From Bacteroidota bacterium (GTDB lineage: Bacteria; Bacteroidota; Bacteroidia; Chitinophagales; Saprospiraceae), in contig PZPC01000001.1 in NCBI GenBank assembly GCA_003045895.1, positions 163,733 to 227,732 on the forward strand: 64,000 bases of DNA, read 5' to 3'. Below are positions 16,838 through 25,320 of the stretch, one piece after another (the first letter of the stretch is position 1; each line of letters begins with the position of its first letter). The position numbers were made by a program, and so were the translations under genes. The notes under the pieces are model-generated. The model made no database searches, was not told the origin of the DNA, and saw nothing but the letters and a program-made list of their open reading frames with translations.

Positions 16838-19129
16838 CTAACGCAGGAGCAACACGTCCTGACTCCTGCGCTGAACGTGTCCGGTACGTTGGTTTTGGTA
16901 TTGAAACAAGACCAGGTACACCCCCAAGGGCAAGTCCTGTCCATTGGATTGACCGTTCCAGGAAAAAGGAGCTTCTTGTGCCTGATAAACCAGGCTTCCC
17001 CAACGATCATAGACCTCCATGACGATTCCTTTGAAATCCTGCCCTTGGGGAATGACTTCGTCGTTGATGCCATCGTGGTTTGGGCTGAAAGCATTGGGGA
17101 AATAAACCGGGGCGAGGCAGGCATCGAGGCTCAGTTGAAAGAATTTGCTAAACGTACACCCTAGCACATTTGTTGAGACCTGGTAATTTCCGGGATTGTT
17201 GAGCGAAAAAATGCGGTCTGCTGGCAGCGCGTCATCCAGTTGAAAAGAGCTACTGTATTCACTTTGTGGACGAAGAACAAAAGGGAGGTTGTCCAGACAA
17301 AGGGAGGTGTCAGCCGGAAGCTGGAGGATATTTCCTGGAAGTAGATCTTTGACAAAAGTAATGGATACGGTATCGCTATAGGTGCAATAGGCATCATTGG
17401 CCCGAAGGCTATATTCACCAGATGCGGTTATGGTGCGAATAGGAGAATGATCGGCATTGTCCCAGGTGTATGCCAAAAAGGGTTGATTGACAGCTAATAC
17501 GTAAGGTGGTGCTTCACAGAGCGTGCGATCATCGCCCAACAGCCTCACTTGATCGGAAAGGACATGGATGTTTTTAGAATAGGTATCCGCACACCCCAAT
17601 ACCCAGGTGGTTTGTGAAATGCTGTAATTGCCCGGTGTGGGAAAAGACCACGAAAAGATTGGGGCAACAGAGGTTGTATCCAAATCCAAACCCCGAATGT
17701 GCCATTCATTGGCGTTGGCAAATGCGTTTTTAAGACTATCAGCGACAACGATTTGGTTTACACAAACGGTATCTGGTAAGTAGAAGAAGGGGGAGGGGCG
17801 TGGAGGGGCATTGCACCAGTTGGCTGTGCCAGCTTGTTGTGCCGTTACCGTAATCGGAATAGGGAATGGATGGAGTGTGGAGTCTGGGGTCACCTGCCAG
17901 GCGCTAAATTCAAGCTCAAAATTCGCTTGTTCCAAACAGGCATCGTAAGTTTCGCAGTTGTCGATCAAGCCATCATCTCGGGTTTTTATAAGAACAGGGG
18001 TGTTGTCGTAGGTACCATCAGGTAAGTATTTGCGCCTGCTGGCAATGAACAATTCCCGCGCTTCGTTGAGCAGCAAGCGAGGAGAATAGGCCGCGTAGCC
18101 GTGGTACCAATCTAGGTCGCCATTGTTGTCCATCTTTCCTGCTAGGACTGGGAAATCACCTTGTGTACTGTAGGCAAAATAAAGACCGTCGTTGGCATCG
18201 GACTGCAAGTGTGTGGCATCGTATGGAAACATTTCTGCGTATAATCTTTTGCTCCAAAGCAATGAAAGGTCGGGGGCAAGTTTTATGAAAACCGCATCAC
18301 TTTGCGTGGAAGTACTATTTGGTAAAGTATAGCCGCTCAAATATATATTGCCACTGGCATCTACTGATTGTTGCCTTAGTACCAACCCGAAATCCTGATG
18401 GTCGACGACCAGGTTGCGTACCACCTGGCCATCTTGGTCTATTTCTAACAGAAAACTGTAGGTTTCAACGCTATTGTTCCGCTCTACCTGGCATAAAATG
18501 GAAAAATGTCCGTTCGGGAGTTCTTTTATTTCAATGGGATAGATGCTTCTGGAAAAATTTAATTCAGCAATATCATACACGTTAGACCATATCGGCGTGC
18601 CGTCTGCTGAATTCAATAAGGAAAGGGCCAGTTCGCTGTGTGTATTATCACTTGTTTCTGCTATAAATTGAGTGGTCAATAATTGGCCGGTACTATTAAA
18701 GCATTGGCGCTCAAATCGAATGGCCTGGTAGCTGAGTTGTACGGCCCAGTATTGCGCGGTGTTGAAATTGGTTACAAATACGGCGCTGGAGGGATTGCCA
18801 GTATTGAGTGCTCTGCGCATGGAGCTTGCGTGAAAAGCTCCCTTCCTGTTGTAATTGTTTGGAAGTGGCATCCAGGCGTCGCTACCTGAAGACAAAGAAT
18901 AGGTGTGTAATATTTCTCCGAAGGGCGTAAGTTCCAGGATGACACAACCAGAAGTGTAAGCTATCATTAAAGAAAGATCGCCATTACCACTTCCTATCCC
19001 CATAAAACTGCCATAGAGGCCTCCGGCTTGTAAAGCTGATAAATCCAGCGTTTTTACAAAAGAATTTTGGCTAAATACACCGCAATTGTAAAGAAAGATG
19101 AGGAATAAAAAAATTGTATTTTTAAGCAT
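16838..19129 (-). CDS. Large secreted protein with T9SS type-B (gliding-motility-type) C-terminal domain
   Basis: Extracellular or cell-surface protein of unknown substrate, about 763 residues. The ATG at 19129 begins a good signal peptide (MLKNTIFLFLIFLYNC...FSQ). A longer frame to 19183 would put extra residues before it. Residues about 25-380 look like a repetitive beta-rich propeller-type fold. The middle has PKD/Ig-like segments. The last ~90 residues (FPNAFSPNHDGINDE, VYDRWGSLVY, WNGQSNGQDLPLGVYL) are the conserved gliding-motility/CHU-type C-terminal domain used as a type IX secretion signal. Transcription is towards the FKBP gene. Confidence 0.88.
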   Translation of the reverse strand: MLKNTIFLFLIFLYNCGVFSQNSFVKTLDLSALQAGGLYGSFMGIGSGNGDLSLMIAYTSGCVILELTPFGEILHTYSLSSGSDAWMPLPNNYNRKGAFHASSMRRALNTGNPSSAVFVTNFNTAQYWAVQLSYQAIRFERQCFNSTGQLLTTQFIAETSDNTHSELALSLLNSADGTPIWSNVYDIAELNFSRSIYPIEIKELPNGHFSILCQVERNNSVETYSFLLEIDQDGQVVRNLVVDHQDFGLVLRQQSVDASGNIYLSGYTLPNSTSTQSDAVFIKLAPDLSLLWSKRLYAEMFPYDATHLQSDANDGLYFAYSTQGDFPVLAGKMDNNGDLDWYHGYAAYSPRLLLNEARELFIASRRKYLPDGTYDNTPVLIKTRDDGLIDNCETYDACLEQANFELEFSAWQVTPDSTLHPFPIPITVTAQQAGTANWCNAPPRPSPFFYLPDTVCVNQIVVADSLKNAFANANEWHIRGLDLDTTSVAPIFSWSFPTPGNYSISQTTWVLGCADTYSKNIHVLSDQVRLLGDDRTLCEAPPYVLAVNQPFLAYTWDNADHSPIRTITASGEYSLRANDAYCTYSDTVSITFVKDLLPGNILQLPADTSLCLDNLPFVLRPQSEYSSSFQLDDALPADRIFSLNNPGNYQVSTNVLGCTFSKFFQLSLDACLAPVYFPNAFSPNHDGINDEVIPQGQDFKGIVMEVYDRWGSLVYQAQEAPFSWNGQSNGQDLPLGVYLVLFQYQNQRTGHVQRRSQDVLLLR

Positions 19130-19199
19130 AGCGTGATCTAATATGGCAATGAACGCCAGCCAAATTTCGAGGCTGGCATTCATTGCTAATTAATTTTAA

Positions 19200-19850
19200 C
19201 TAGTTTCTGGTAGGGGGAGTAGGAAGATCAAGACAGGAGAATTCTTTCCAATGTGAAGAAAAGTAGAAATCTGGACTACCAAATGCAGTAGCGTAATCAC
19301 CCCAACGAAAAGTAGGAGATGTCGTCGTAAAATTCAAGCTATTTCCGTGATAATTATCGTAACATTTAACTACGGTGTTGATTTTATAATCTGGATTGGG
19401 GATGTTATTGCTAGTACTAACCACATAGAACATATGCTGACCAGCAGAGGGTGAGTTTAACTCAAAAAAATCTGATGGAAGTGGAACAGTAGATATGTTA
19501 GTATTTGGTACTCCCTAAGTGAATATGCCTGGTGTTAATTGCACCCCATTGATTTCAAAATAAGGTGTAGTTCCAGGAGTGGCATCAAAAATACTCCAGA
19601 ATCCATCGTTGTCTAAAGAAGCGTTTTCAATGCTAATAACACTCATGAAACATTGGCAATCATCAAAATCTTCGACCCAATCGTGGGGGTCAACAGGTTT
19701 GTTTTTTAGTGCACTAATTTCGTCATTAAACTGTAGTTGAGCATTTTTTTGCAATGCTACATCATCGGTTGAGATGCTGTCTTTTGTGCAAGAATAGCAC
19801 ACTAGTAAGATGCTACACACACATAGTATGTAAAAGGAAATTTGTTTCAT
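19200..19850 (-). pseudogene. Lipoprotein gene interrupted by one in-frame TAG
   Basis: Two reading frames, 19515-19850 and 19200-19433, are in the same frame. The 27 codons between them contain no other stop, so together they read as one protein of about 216 residues. Only a TAG at 19515-19517 breaks it, after ...QLTPGIFT and before GVPNTNIS. The N terminus has a lipoprotein signal with a probable lipobox cysteine (VCYSC). No known domain was recognised. The stop may be a true nonsense mutation, a sequencing error or, less likely, readthrough. The start ATG at 19850 is preferred over a TTG six bases upstream. Confidence 0.7.
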
Positions 19851-20094
19851 TTTCAAAAATTTTAAAGAGAGAAATAATATATTATGCCCTTAAGATAAGT
19901 CAAAATATTGTAGCTTACAAATTACACTTCCATCGCCCATGCTGAAGACGTGGCAGGCCATGATTGCCGCCACAAGGAAAGAGTCGTACGCGTCTTATGC
20001 AGTCAAAAAAATCGTACATCTTACATCGTGCTTTGGGAGAGGACGGACGGACAACTATTGCGCTCCGCTGTTCCTCCTCCGCGCAAGCCTGGGC

Positions 20095-20185
20095 GACTTT
20101 TGACCATCATAAGTTGTTGGGAACTACCACACGCCAGCACGGCCGAAAAATCGATCGGCCCAACGGCGGAGCAAGGTCAAAAGTC
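20095..20185. repeat. Nested inverted repeat
   Basis: The outer arms GACTTTTGACC (20095-20105) and GGTCAAAAGTC (20175-20185) are perfect inverted copies. Inside lies GGCCGA...TCGGCC (20141-20160). The element could fold into a branched hairpin or be a small non-autonomous repeat. No flanking duplication was identified. Confidence 0.6.
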
Positions 20186-20279
20186 CCACCTACCCTTTAC
20201 CCCCTTTACACTTTTACCCCTTCCTCCCCCTTAGTGTAAAAAACACAACATACCGCTTAGCTATCTGCGCAGGGTTACT

Positions 20280-20287
20280 TACCTTTG
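20280..20287 (+). promoter_or_regulatory. Putative -7 promoter element of the glucan phosphorylase gene
   Basis: TACCTTTG is a perfect TAnnTTTG match 24 bp before the start codon. No clear TTG was found at -33. Confidence 0.55.
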
Positions 20288-20311
20288 CGCGCACGTTAAA
20301 AAACGGAAGAT

Positions 20312-22876
20312 ATGATTGGCCAACTCAAAGACTCGCAGTTCAAACTGAAACGCATCTTCATCGAGTCTACCTTACCCGCAGAATTAGAGTCGCTGCGCGG
20401 ACTTTCTCACAACCTCTGGTGGACCTGGAATCAGGACGCCATCGAATTGTTCCACAGCATTGACTCCGAGCAGCTGAAAGCGCTCAACTACAATGCAGTC
20501 GCGTTACTCGATCAGTTGAGTCTGGAACGTACCGAGGAATTGGCAAAGGATAAGTCCTTCATCGACAAACTCAAAAAAGTTGACGCGCATTTCCAGGCTT
20601 ATCTGGCCGAACCCAAAAAGAAGGGGCAACCCCGGATCGGGTATTTCAGTATGGAATACGGCCTGCACATCAGTTTGCGGTTGTATTCCGGCGGACTGGG
20701 CGTTCTGGCGGGTGACTACCTCAAAGAGGCCAGCGATGACAATGTCGACCTGATCGCCATGGGCCTGCTGTACCGCTACGGGTATTTCAACCAGGCGCTC
20801 TCGCTCAATGGCGACCAAATCCACAATTTCCCACCCCAGGAATTCACCAAGCTTCCGATCGAGCCGGTGCGCAACGACCAGGATGAATGGGTTAAAATTT
20901 CGATTTTCCTGCAGGGGCGTACCGTTCAGGCCAAAGTGTGGCTACTCAAGGTTGGCCGCATTTCCCTCTACCTGTTGGATGCCGATATTGAAGAAAACAG
21001 CTGGGAAGATCGTGCCCTCACCCACCAGCTTTACGGTGGTGACAACGAGCACCGCATGAAGCAGGAAATTCTGCTCGGTGTGGGTGGTGCCCGGGCATTG
21101 GAATTATTGGCTATTAAGCCGGATATCTTCCACCTGAACGAAGGCCACGCCGCTTTTCTGAGTTTGGAACGCCTGAAGCGGCTTATGCACGAGGAGGGAC
21201 TCAGCTACAACGAAGCGGTAGAAGTGGTGCGGGCATCGTCGCTCTTCACCACGCATACGCCCGTTCCTGCCGGCCACGATCACTTTCCGGAGCAGATGAT
21301 GCGCAACTACCTGTATCACTTCTGCAATGACCTCGGTATTTCCTGGCGCGACTTCATGGCCCTCGGGCGGGTAAATCCCGATGCAGCAGAGGAAACCTTT
21401 AACATGAGCCACCTGGCCATCCGGCTGTCGCAGGAGGTAAACGGGGTAAGCAAATTGCACGGCTCGGTTTCCCAGAAGATGTTTACCAAGCTGTTTCCTG
21501 GCTACACCTCGGATGAACTCCACATTGGCTACGTCACCAACAGCGTTCATTACCCAACCTGGATCGCCAATGAGTGGCACCAGGTTTACCTGAAGCATTT
21601 TGGCAAAGCTTTCCTCCGCGACCAGTCGAACCACGACCTTTGGCGGAAGATCCATGAGGTCAGTGATGTAGACGTGATGACCATCCGCCGCAAGTTGAAG
21701 AAACGCTTGCTGGACTACGTTAAAACTAAAATTCAGGCGGACCTGACCCGTCGGGGCCAATCGCCCCGTTCCATTTTCGAGGTGACCAACCACATGCGCG
21801 AAGATGCATTGGTCATTGGTTTTGCTCGCCGTTTTGCCACCTACAAGCGGGCACACCTGCTGTTCAGCAACCTCGACCGCCTCCGCAATATTGTCAACAG
21901 CCAGGACAAACCCGTTATTTTTCTCTTTGCCGGCAAGGCCCACCCCGCTGATGGCGGTGGACAAGACCTGATTCGCCGGATTATTGAGATCAGCAAGCAC
22001 CCGGAATTTGTGGGCAAGGTCATCTTCCTGGAAGATTACAACATGGAGATGGCCAAATTGCTGGTGCAGGGCGTCGACATTTGGCTCAATACGCCTACCC
22101 GGCCCCTGGAGGCTTCGGGCACCAGTGGTATGAAAGCGGCCATGAACGGCGTGGTCAACTTCAGCGTCCTCGACGGCTGGTGGGCCGAAGGTTACCGTCC
22201 TGATGCGGGTTGGGCGCTTTCGCTCAACCGTACCTACGAAGACCAAAGCCTGCAGAACGAACTGGATGCGGAAAACATTTACAATATGCTGGAAACAGAT
22301 ATTGTACCCACGTTCTTTGATTTCAATGCGGAGGGCGTGTCGCCCCGTTGGGTGAGTTTCGTTAAGAATATCATTGCTGAAGTAGCACCTGACTTCACCA
22401 TGAAGCGCATGCTGGACGACTATTACGACCGTTTTTACAACAAACTGGCTGTTTCCAATACCCAGTTGCGGGCCAATGGTTTCCAACCAGCCAAAGATTT
22501 GGCGGCCTGGAAGCTACACGTGCAGCAGCACTGGTCGAAAGTAAGTGCCATAAACGTTGAAACTTTCGACGTGGCCAATCATCCTCTTCCGGTGGGGCAG
22601 AAGCTGGATGCCAAAGTAACGGTAGCGCTGGGCGGCCTGGCGGCGGAATTTGTGGGCGTTGAGCTAGTATTCTTCAAGCGGATCAACGAAAACGAACTGG
22701 AATTGGTACGGGTAACTCCCCTGAAATTAGAGAACAAAGCCAATGGGCAGGCGACCTACCACGTAGCGGTCGATCCTAAGTTGGCGGGCGTTTACGAATT
22801 TGGTTTTCGTATCTATCCGCACCACCCCCTACTGGCCAACCGGCAGGGGCTCAATCTGGTGCACTGGGTGGCCTAA
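20312..22876 (+). CDS. glgP: Alpha-glucan (glycogen/maltodextrin) phosphorylase
   Basis: PLP-dependent enzyme that phosphorolyses alpha-1,4-glucans to glucose-1-phosphate in the cytoplasm. The N terminus carries the DUF3417-type region (SLRGLSHNLWWTWNQDA) that marks the shorter bacterial/archaeal-type alpha-glucan phosphorylases. Catalytic-core sequences include GYFSMEYG, FHLNEGHAAF, FARRFATYKRA and the PLP-lysine motif EASGTSGMKAAMNG. The 854-residue length fits this subfamily. A short beta-rich C-terminal extension (about 760-854) follows. It is a single-gene unit with its own promoter and terminator. Confidence 0.95.
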   Translation: MIGQLKDSQFKLKRIFIESTLPAELESLRGLSHNLWWTWNQDAIELFHSIDSEQLKALNYNAVALLDQLSLERTEELAKDKSFIDKLKKVDAHFQAYLAEPKKKGQPRIGYFSMEYGLHISLRLYSGGLGVLAGDYLKEASDDNVDLIAMGLLYRYGYFNQALSLNGDQIHNFPPQEFTKLPIEPVRNDQDEWVKISIFLQGRTVQAKVWLLKVGRISLYLLDADIEENSWEDRALTHQLYGGDNEHRMKQEILLGVGGARALELLAIKPDIFHLNEGHAAFLSLERLKRLMHEEGLSYNEAVEVVRASSLFTTHTPVPAGHDHFPEQMMRNYLYHFCNDLGISWRDFMALGRVNPDAAEETFNMSHLAIRLSQEVNGVSKLHGSVSQKMFTKLFPGYTSDELHIGYVTNSVHYPTWIANEWHQVYLKHFGKAFLRDQSNHDLWRKIHEVSDVDVMTIRRKLKKRLLDYVKTKIQADLTRRGQSPRSIFEVTNHMREDALVIGFARRFATYKRAHLLFSNLDRLRNIVNSQDKPVIFLFAGKAHPADGGGQDLIRRIIEISKHPEFVGKVIFLEDYNMEMAKLLVQGVDIWLNTPTRPLEASGTSGMKAAMNGVVNFSVLDGWWAEGYRPDAGWALSLNRTYEDQSLQNELDAENIYNMLETDIVPTFFDFNAEGVSPRWVSFVKNIIAEVAPDFTMKRMLDDYYDRFYNKLAVSNTQLRANGFQPAKDLAAWKLHVQQHWSKVSAINVETFDVANHPLPVGQKLDAKVTVALGGLAAEFVGVELVFFKRINENELELVRVTPLKLENKANGQATYHVAVDPKLAGVYEFGFRIYPHHPLLANRQGLNLVHWVA

Positions 22877-22909
22877 TAACCGCTTAAATCGATTCGGATG
22901 CCTTGCGAA

Positions 22910-22941
22910 AACGGCCACCGTGGATTTCCACGGTGGCCGTT
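22910..22941 (+). terminator. Hairpin terminator after glgP
   Basis: A 14-bp perfect GC-rich stem AACGGCCACCGTGG / CCACGGTGGCCGTT with a 4-nt ATTT loop, 34 bp after the stop codon. It is followed only by TATTCGTT, so the T-run is weak. Confidence 0.75.
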
Positions 22942-23210
22942 ATTCGTTGGACGATAAAAGAAAGGCAAAATAAGCAGTAGTTGCTACCGTGTCAATGGGA
23001 TCGTTATGGTTGGTTGGGGTAGCAAGTGTGGGAAATAGGTTTTAGATGTTTACTTCGTTCTTTGATACCAGGGGGAATCGGATCGTTACCGTTACCACCA
23101 GTTTTTTTCATAAAATGGGGGATTGTTCCTCCCCTTCGGCCCTCCCCATTCAACTGATACACCTGATTGGGGCGGAGTTGGCTGATCCTGGAGGGGCCAG
23201 AAGCAGACCA
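22942..23210. other. Intergenic region, no gene seen
   Basis: The space between the convergent glgP and HAD genes holds the glgP hairpin and otherwise no supported feature. Short frames lack coding character. Confidence 0.5.
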
Positions 23211-23825
23211 CTAGCCTGGCATGACCAGCAGCGTACTTAACACTTCGTGTAATTGCTCGGGCGATTGGAAATGGACGCTGCGCAAGCCAAGCGCCTCGGC
23301 GGCCTGGACATTGCGCAGGTTGTCGTCGATAAAAAGGGAGGTGGCCAGTTGGAGGGGGAACCGTTCTTCGAGTAAGTGGTAGAACGCCGGACTCGGTTTG
23401 CGCATGCGTTCCTGCCCAGACACCAGAACGCCCTGGAACCAGTGCAGGAAGTCGTATTGCTCCCAGGCGATGGGCCAGGTTTCGGCTGACCAGTTGGTGA
23501 GTGCAAAGAGGGCGTAGCGATCCTGCTCGCGGAGTTGTTGCAACAAGTCGACGGTGCCGCTGATGGGACCACCCAACATCTCGGGCCAGCGATCATAAAA
23601 AGCGTGGATGAGGGCCGCGTGTTCGGGGTGTGCGGCTACGAGCGCTGCGGTACCGTCGGCCAGGCTACGTCCGGCATCCTGGGCCTCGTTCCAGTCGGAA
23701 GTGGCCACGTGGGTAAGGAAATGATCGATTTCCTGTTCCGTTGGCAGGAGCTTGCGGTAAAGATAACGCGGATTCCAGTCGATGAGGACGCCGCCGAGGT
23801 CAAAGATGATACTTTCTAGGGGCAT
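23211..23825 (-). CDS. HAD superfamily hydrolase (phosphatase, subfamily IA)
   Basis: Haloacid-dehalogenase-type phosphatase of unknown substrate; relatives act on sugar or nucleotide phosphates. All core motifs are visible: motif I FDLGGVLID with the nucleophile Asp, motif II LTNWS, a lysine in RKPSPAFY (motif III) and motif IV FIDDNLRN. Length is about 204 residues from the ATG at 23825; an alternative ATG lies at 23840. An alpha-helical cap lies between motifs I and II. It is a single gene, convergent with glgP. Confidence 0.9.
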   Translation of the reverse strand: MPLESIIFDLGGVLIDWNPRYLYRKLLPTEQEIDHFLTHVATSDWNEAQDAGRSLADGTAALVAAHPEHAALIHAFYDRWPEMLGGPISGTVDLLQQLREQDRYALFALTNWSAETWPIAWEQYDFLHWFQGVLVSGQERMRKPSPAFYHLLEERFPLQLATSLFIDDNLRNVQAAEALGLRSVHFQSPEQLHEVLSTLLVMPG

Positions 23826-24239
23826 GGGTAATGGTTGCATACAGGCTGCGGGTTGTGAGTTAAGGCATCTGGTGGGGAAAAGCGTTGAACTGGTCTAAAA
23901 AGCCAACGGTGACCTATCGCAGGTACGGGTAAGCCCCGGTGCGATTTTTCCGCCAGCAACGACAAAGTACCGGTTTTCTGGCCAGTGGATAAGGAAATAG
24001 TATACTTTTTGTGGGCTTGAAGCAAAATAATACGAGCATCAGCAACAAATTAATCTGTCAGGGGTTCTATTTATTCCCCTGCAGGAATGAAAATAGCGCA
24101 AGAATCAAAAAAAACTTTTTTTGCAACAAAGCGCTAGCCATGAGTTAATTAATGGGGGTAAGAGGAAGAAAGTAGGTAGATAAACCGCAATTTGTTAGAA
24201 CTTTTTTGGCCAAATGTTTTTTCTATTTATAAATGTCCT
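23826..24239. other. Intergenic region, no gene seen
   Basis: About 410 bp between the HAD gene and the tRNA promoter, AT-rich towards the right end. It presumably contains the HAD promoter, but no clear TAnnTTTG box was found on that strand. Confidence 0.45.
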
Positions 24240-24247
24240 TATCTTTG
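24240..24247 (+). promoter_or_regulatory. Putative -7 promoter element for tRNA-Arg
   Basis: TATCTTTG, a perfect TAnnTTTG match 29 bp before the mature tRNA 5' end. The upstream sequence is very AT-rich. No TTG lies at ideal spacing. Confidence 0.6.
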
Positions 24248-24276
24248 CATCCGCTTCGGGAAAAGAAGCTGTTTTA

Positions 24277-24350
24277 GGCTCTGTAGCTCAACTGGATAGA
24301 GTACCTGACTACGGATCAGGAGGTTGGAGGTTCGAACCCTCCCAGAGTCA
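24277..24350 (+). tRNA. tRNA-Arg (anticodon ACG)
   Basis: A 74-nt cloverleaf. The acceptor stem is GGCTCTG / CAGAGTC (one G-U pair), with D arm GCTC...GAGT, anticodon stem CCTGA/TCAGG around loop CTACGGA (anticodon ACG), and T arm GGAGG-TTCGAAC-CCTCC. The discriminator is A. The 3' CCA is not encoded (CTT follows). The ACG anticodon is normally deaminated to ICG by TadA and reads CGU, CGC and CGA. It probably shares an upstream promoter with rpmB. Confidence 0.96.
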
Positions 24351-24440
24351 CTTCCCAATTATTCCCGGGCCTTTTGCCCGGGAATATTTTTTTACCTTCC
24401 GATGGGATTTATCCCGAATTGGAATTAAATACGGAGACGT

Positions 24441-24689
24441 ATGTCTAAGGTTTGTCAATTGACTGGTAAGCGGCCCATCACGGGAAATAACGTTTCACAC
24501 TCGAACCGTAAAACAAAGCGCCGTTTTGTGCCTAACATTCAGAAGAAGCGTTTCTTCTTGCAGGAGGAAGGCCGCTGGATCACGATGACCGTGTCCACGA
24601 GCGCTATTCGCAACATCAACAAACTAGGTCTTTATGCTTACTTGAAAAAGTTGGAGCGTAAGGGGGTTGACACTGGTGTTAAGTTGTAA
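24441..24689 (+). CDS. rpmB: Large ribosomal subunit protein bL28
   Basis: 82-residue basic protein of the 50S subunit. The diagnostic N terminus MSKVCQLTGKRPITGNNVSHS and the basic core (NRKTKRRFVPNIQKKRF) are present. It lies 90 bp after tRNA-Arg and 29 bp before rpmG, the usual rpmB-rpmG pair. Confidence 0.98.
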   Translation: MSKVCQLTGKRPITGNNVSHSNRKTKRRFVPNIQKKRFFLQEEGRWITMTVSTSAIRNINKLGLYAYLKKLERKGVDTGVKL

Positions 24690-24718
24690 TTGCAAAAAAA
24701 ATTTAAAGCTACCCGATC

Positions 24719-24907
24719 ATGGCTAAGAAAAGCAAAGGTAACCGCATTCAGATTATTCTTGAATGCACCGAACATAAGACCAGCGGTATGCCTGGAACTT
24801 CTCGTTACGTAACGCAGAAAAACCGGAAAAATACACCTGACCGTTTAGAGTTGAAAAAATTCAATTCCATCCTTAAGCGGGTAACAGTACACCGCGAAAT
24901 TAAGTAA
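24719..24907 (+). CDS. rpmG: Large ribosomal subunit protein bL33
   Basis: 62-residue basic 50S protein. It has typical bL33 sequences ([34 protein letters not shown]). Only one cysteine is present, so this is the zinc-free (C-minus) form. Confidence 0.97.
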   Translation: MAKKSKGNRIQIILECTEHKTSGMPGTSRYVTQKNRKNTPDRLELKKFNSILKRVTVHREIK

Positions 24908-24920
24908 TCAGCACAGGTAC

Positions 24921-24951
24921 TTGCTTGTTAAGTTGGTTTTTCGTAATTTTG
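24921..24951 (+). promoter_or_regulatory. Bacteroidota-type promoter before the DUF4295 gene
   Basis: TTG (24921-24923), a 20-bp spacer and TAATTTTG (24944-24951) match the Bacteroidota consensus exactly. It lies between rpmG and the DUF4295 gene, so the small gene can be transcribed separately from the ribosomal genes. Confidence 0.75.
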
Positions 24952-24984
24952 CAGCTAACATTTTTTATTCGAAAATAATTTGTA

Positions 24985-25158
24985 ATGGCTAAGGTTTCAA
25001 AGAACGCACGGGTTGCCCAACGTGCTGCTAATGCAGGTTCAGGCCGCGATTTCATTAAGATGGTTCAAAGTGTGAAAGACCCCAAGACGGGTAAGTATAC
25101 CTACAAAGAGGTCATGATTCACAAAGACAAAGTGGACGAGTTTCTGGCAAAGAAATAA
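24985..25158 (+). CDS. DUF4295-family small basic protein, probably ribosome-associated
   Basis: 57-residue protein starting MAKVSKNARVAQRAANAG. It is lysine/arginine-rich with a C-terminal KTGKYTYKEVMIHKDKVDEF segment typical of the DUF4295 family. In Bacteroidota this family is characteristically encoded right after rpmB-rpmG, as here. I recall a Bacteroidota-specific ribosomal protein (bL38) described from ribosome structures that may be this family, but I cannot verify it. Association with the ribosome is inferred from context and charge. Confidence 0.85.
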   Translation: MAKVSKNARVAQRAANAGSGRDFIKMVQSVKDPKTGKYTYKEVMIHKDKVDEFLAKK

Positions 25159-25185
25159 TCCTTTTGCTTTCCATCTGGGTACTCA

Positions 25186-25240
25186 AAAGAGGCTTTTCTG
25201 GTCGTTTACACCAGAAAAGCCTCTTTGTATTTGTTTTTGA
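25186..25240 (+). terminator. Rho-independent terminator after the DUF4295 gene
   Basis: A 16-bp perfect stem AAAGAGGCTTTTCTGG / CCAGAAAAGCCTCTTT (25186-25201 and 25211-25226) with a 9-nt loop, followed by a T-rich tract. It separates the ribosomal block from ftsY. Confidence 0.88.
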
Positions 25241-25320
25241 CCAATTACGACCCCGTTTTTAAATATAGTTTAGGTTACTTTACCCCCGCTATTTTGACAT
25301 TTGACTAAAGATGTGCTGAT

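Larger units (their letters stand above)
19851..20311. other. Intergenic region with nested inverted repeats
   Basis: No convincing gene. Short overlapping frames at 19950-20239 have low-complexity translations and no start signals. It holds an 11-bp inverted repeat with an inner 6-bp one (20095-20185), a pyrimidine-rich stretch of TTTACCCC/TTTACACT units (20190-20236), and the glgP -7 element. Confidence 0.5.

Noticed and set aside
19950..20239. Two overlapping 91-94-codon frames
   Set aside because: Low-complexity translations in a repeat-containing intergenic region; each overlaps the other.
21104..22486. 460-codon frame antisense to glgP
   Set aside because: It is a long antisense shadow of a strongly conserved gene in a fairly GC-rich region; no start signal or family features.
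24214..24462. 82-codon frame over the tRNA
   Set aside because: The translation AQLDRVPDYGSGGWRFEPSQSH is the typical shadow of a tRNA gene; the region is tRNA-Arg and its flanks.
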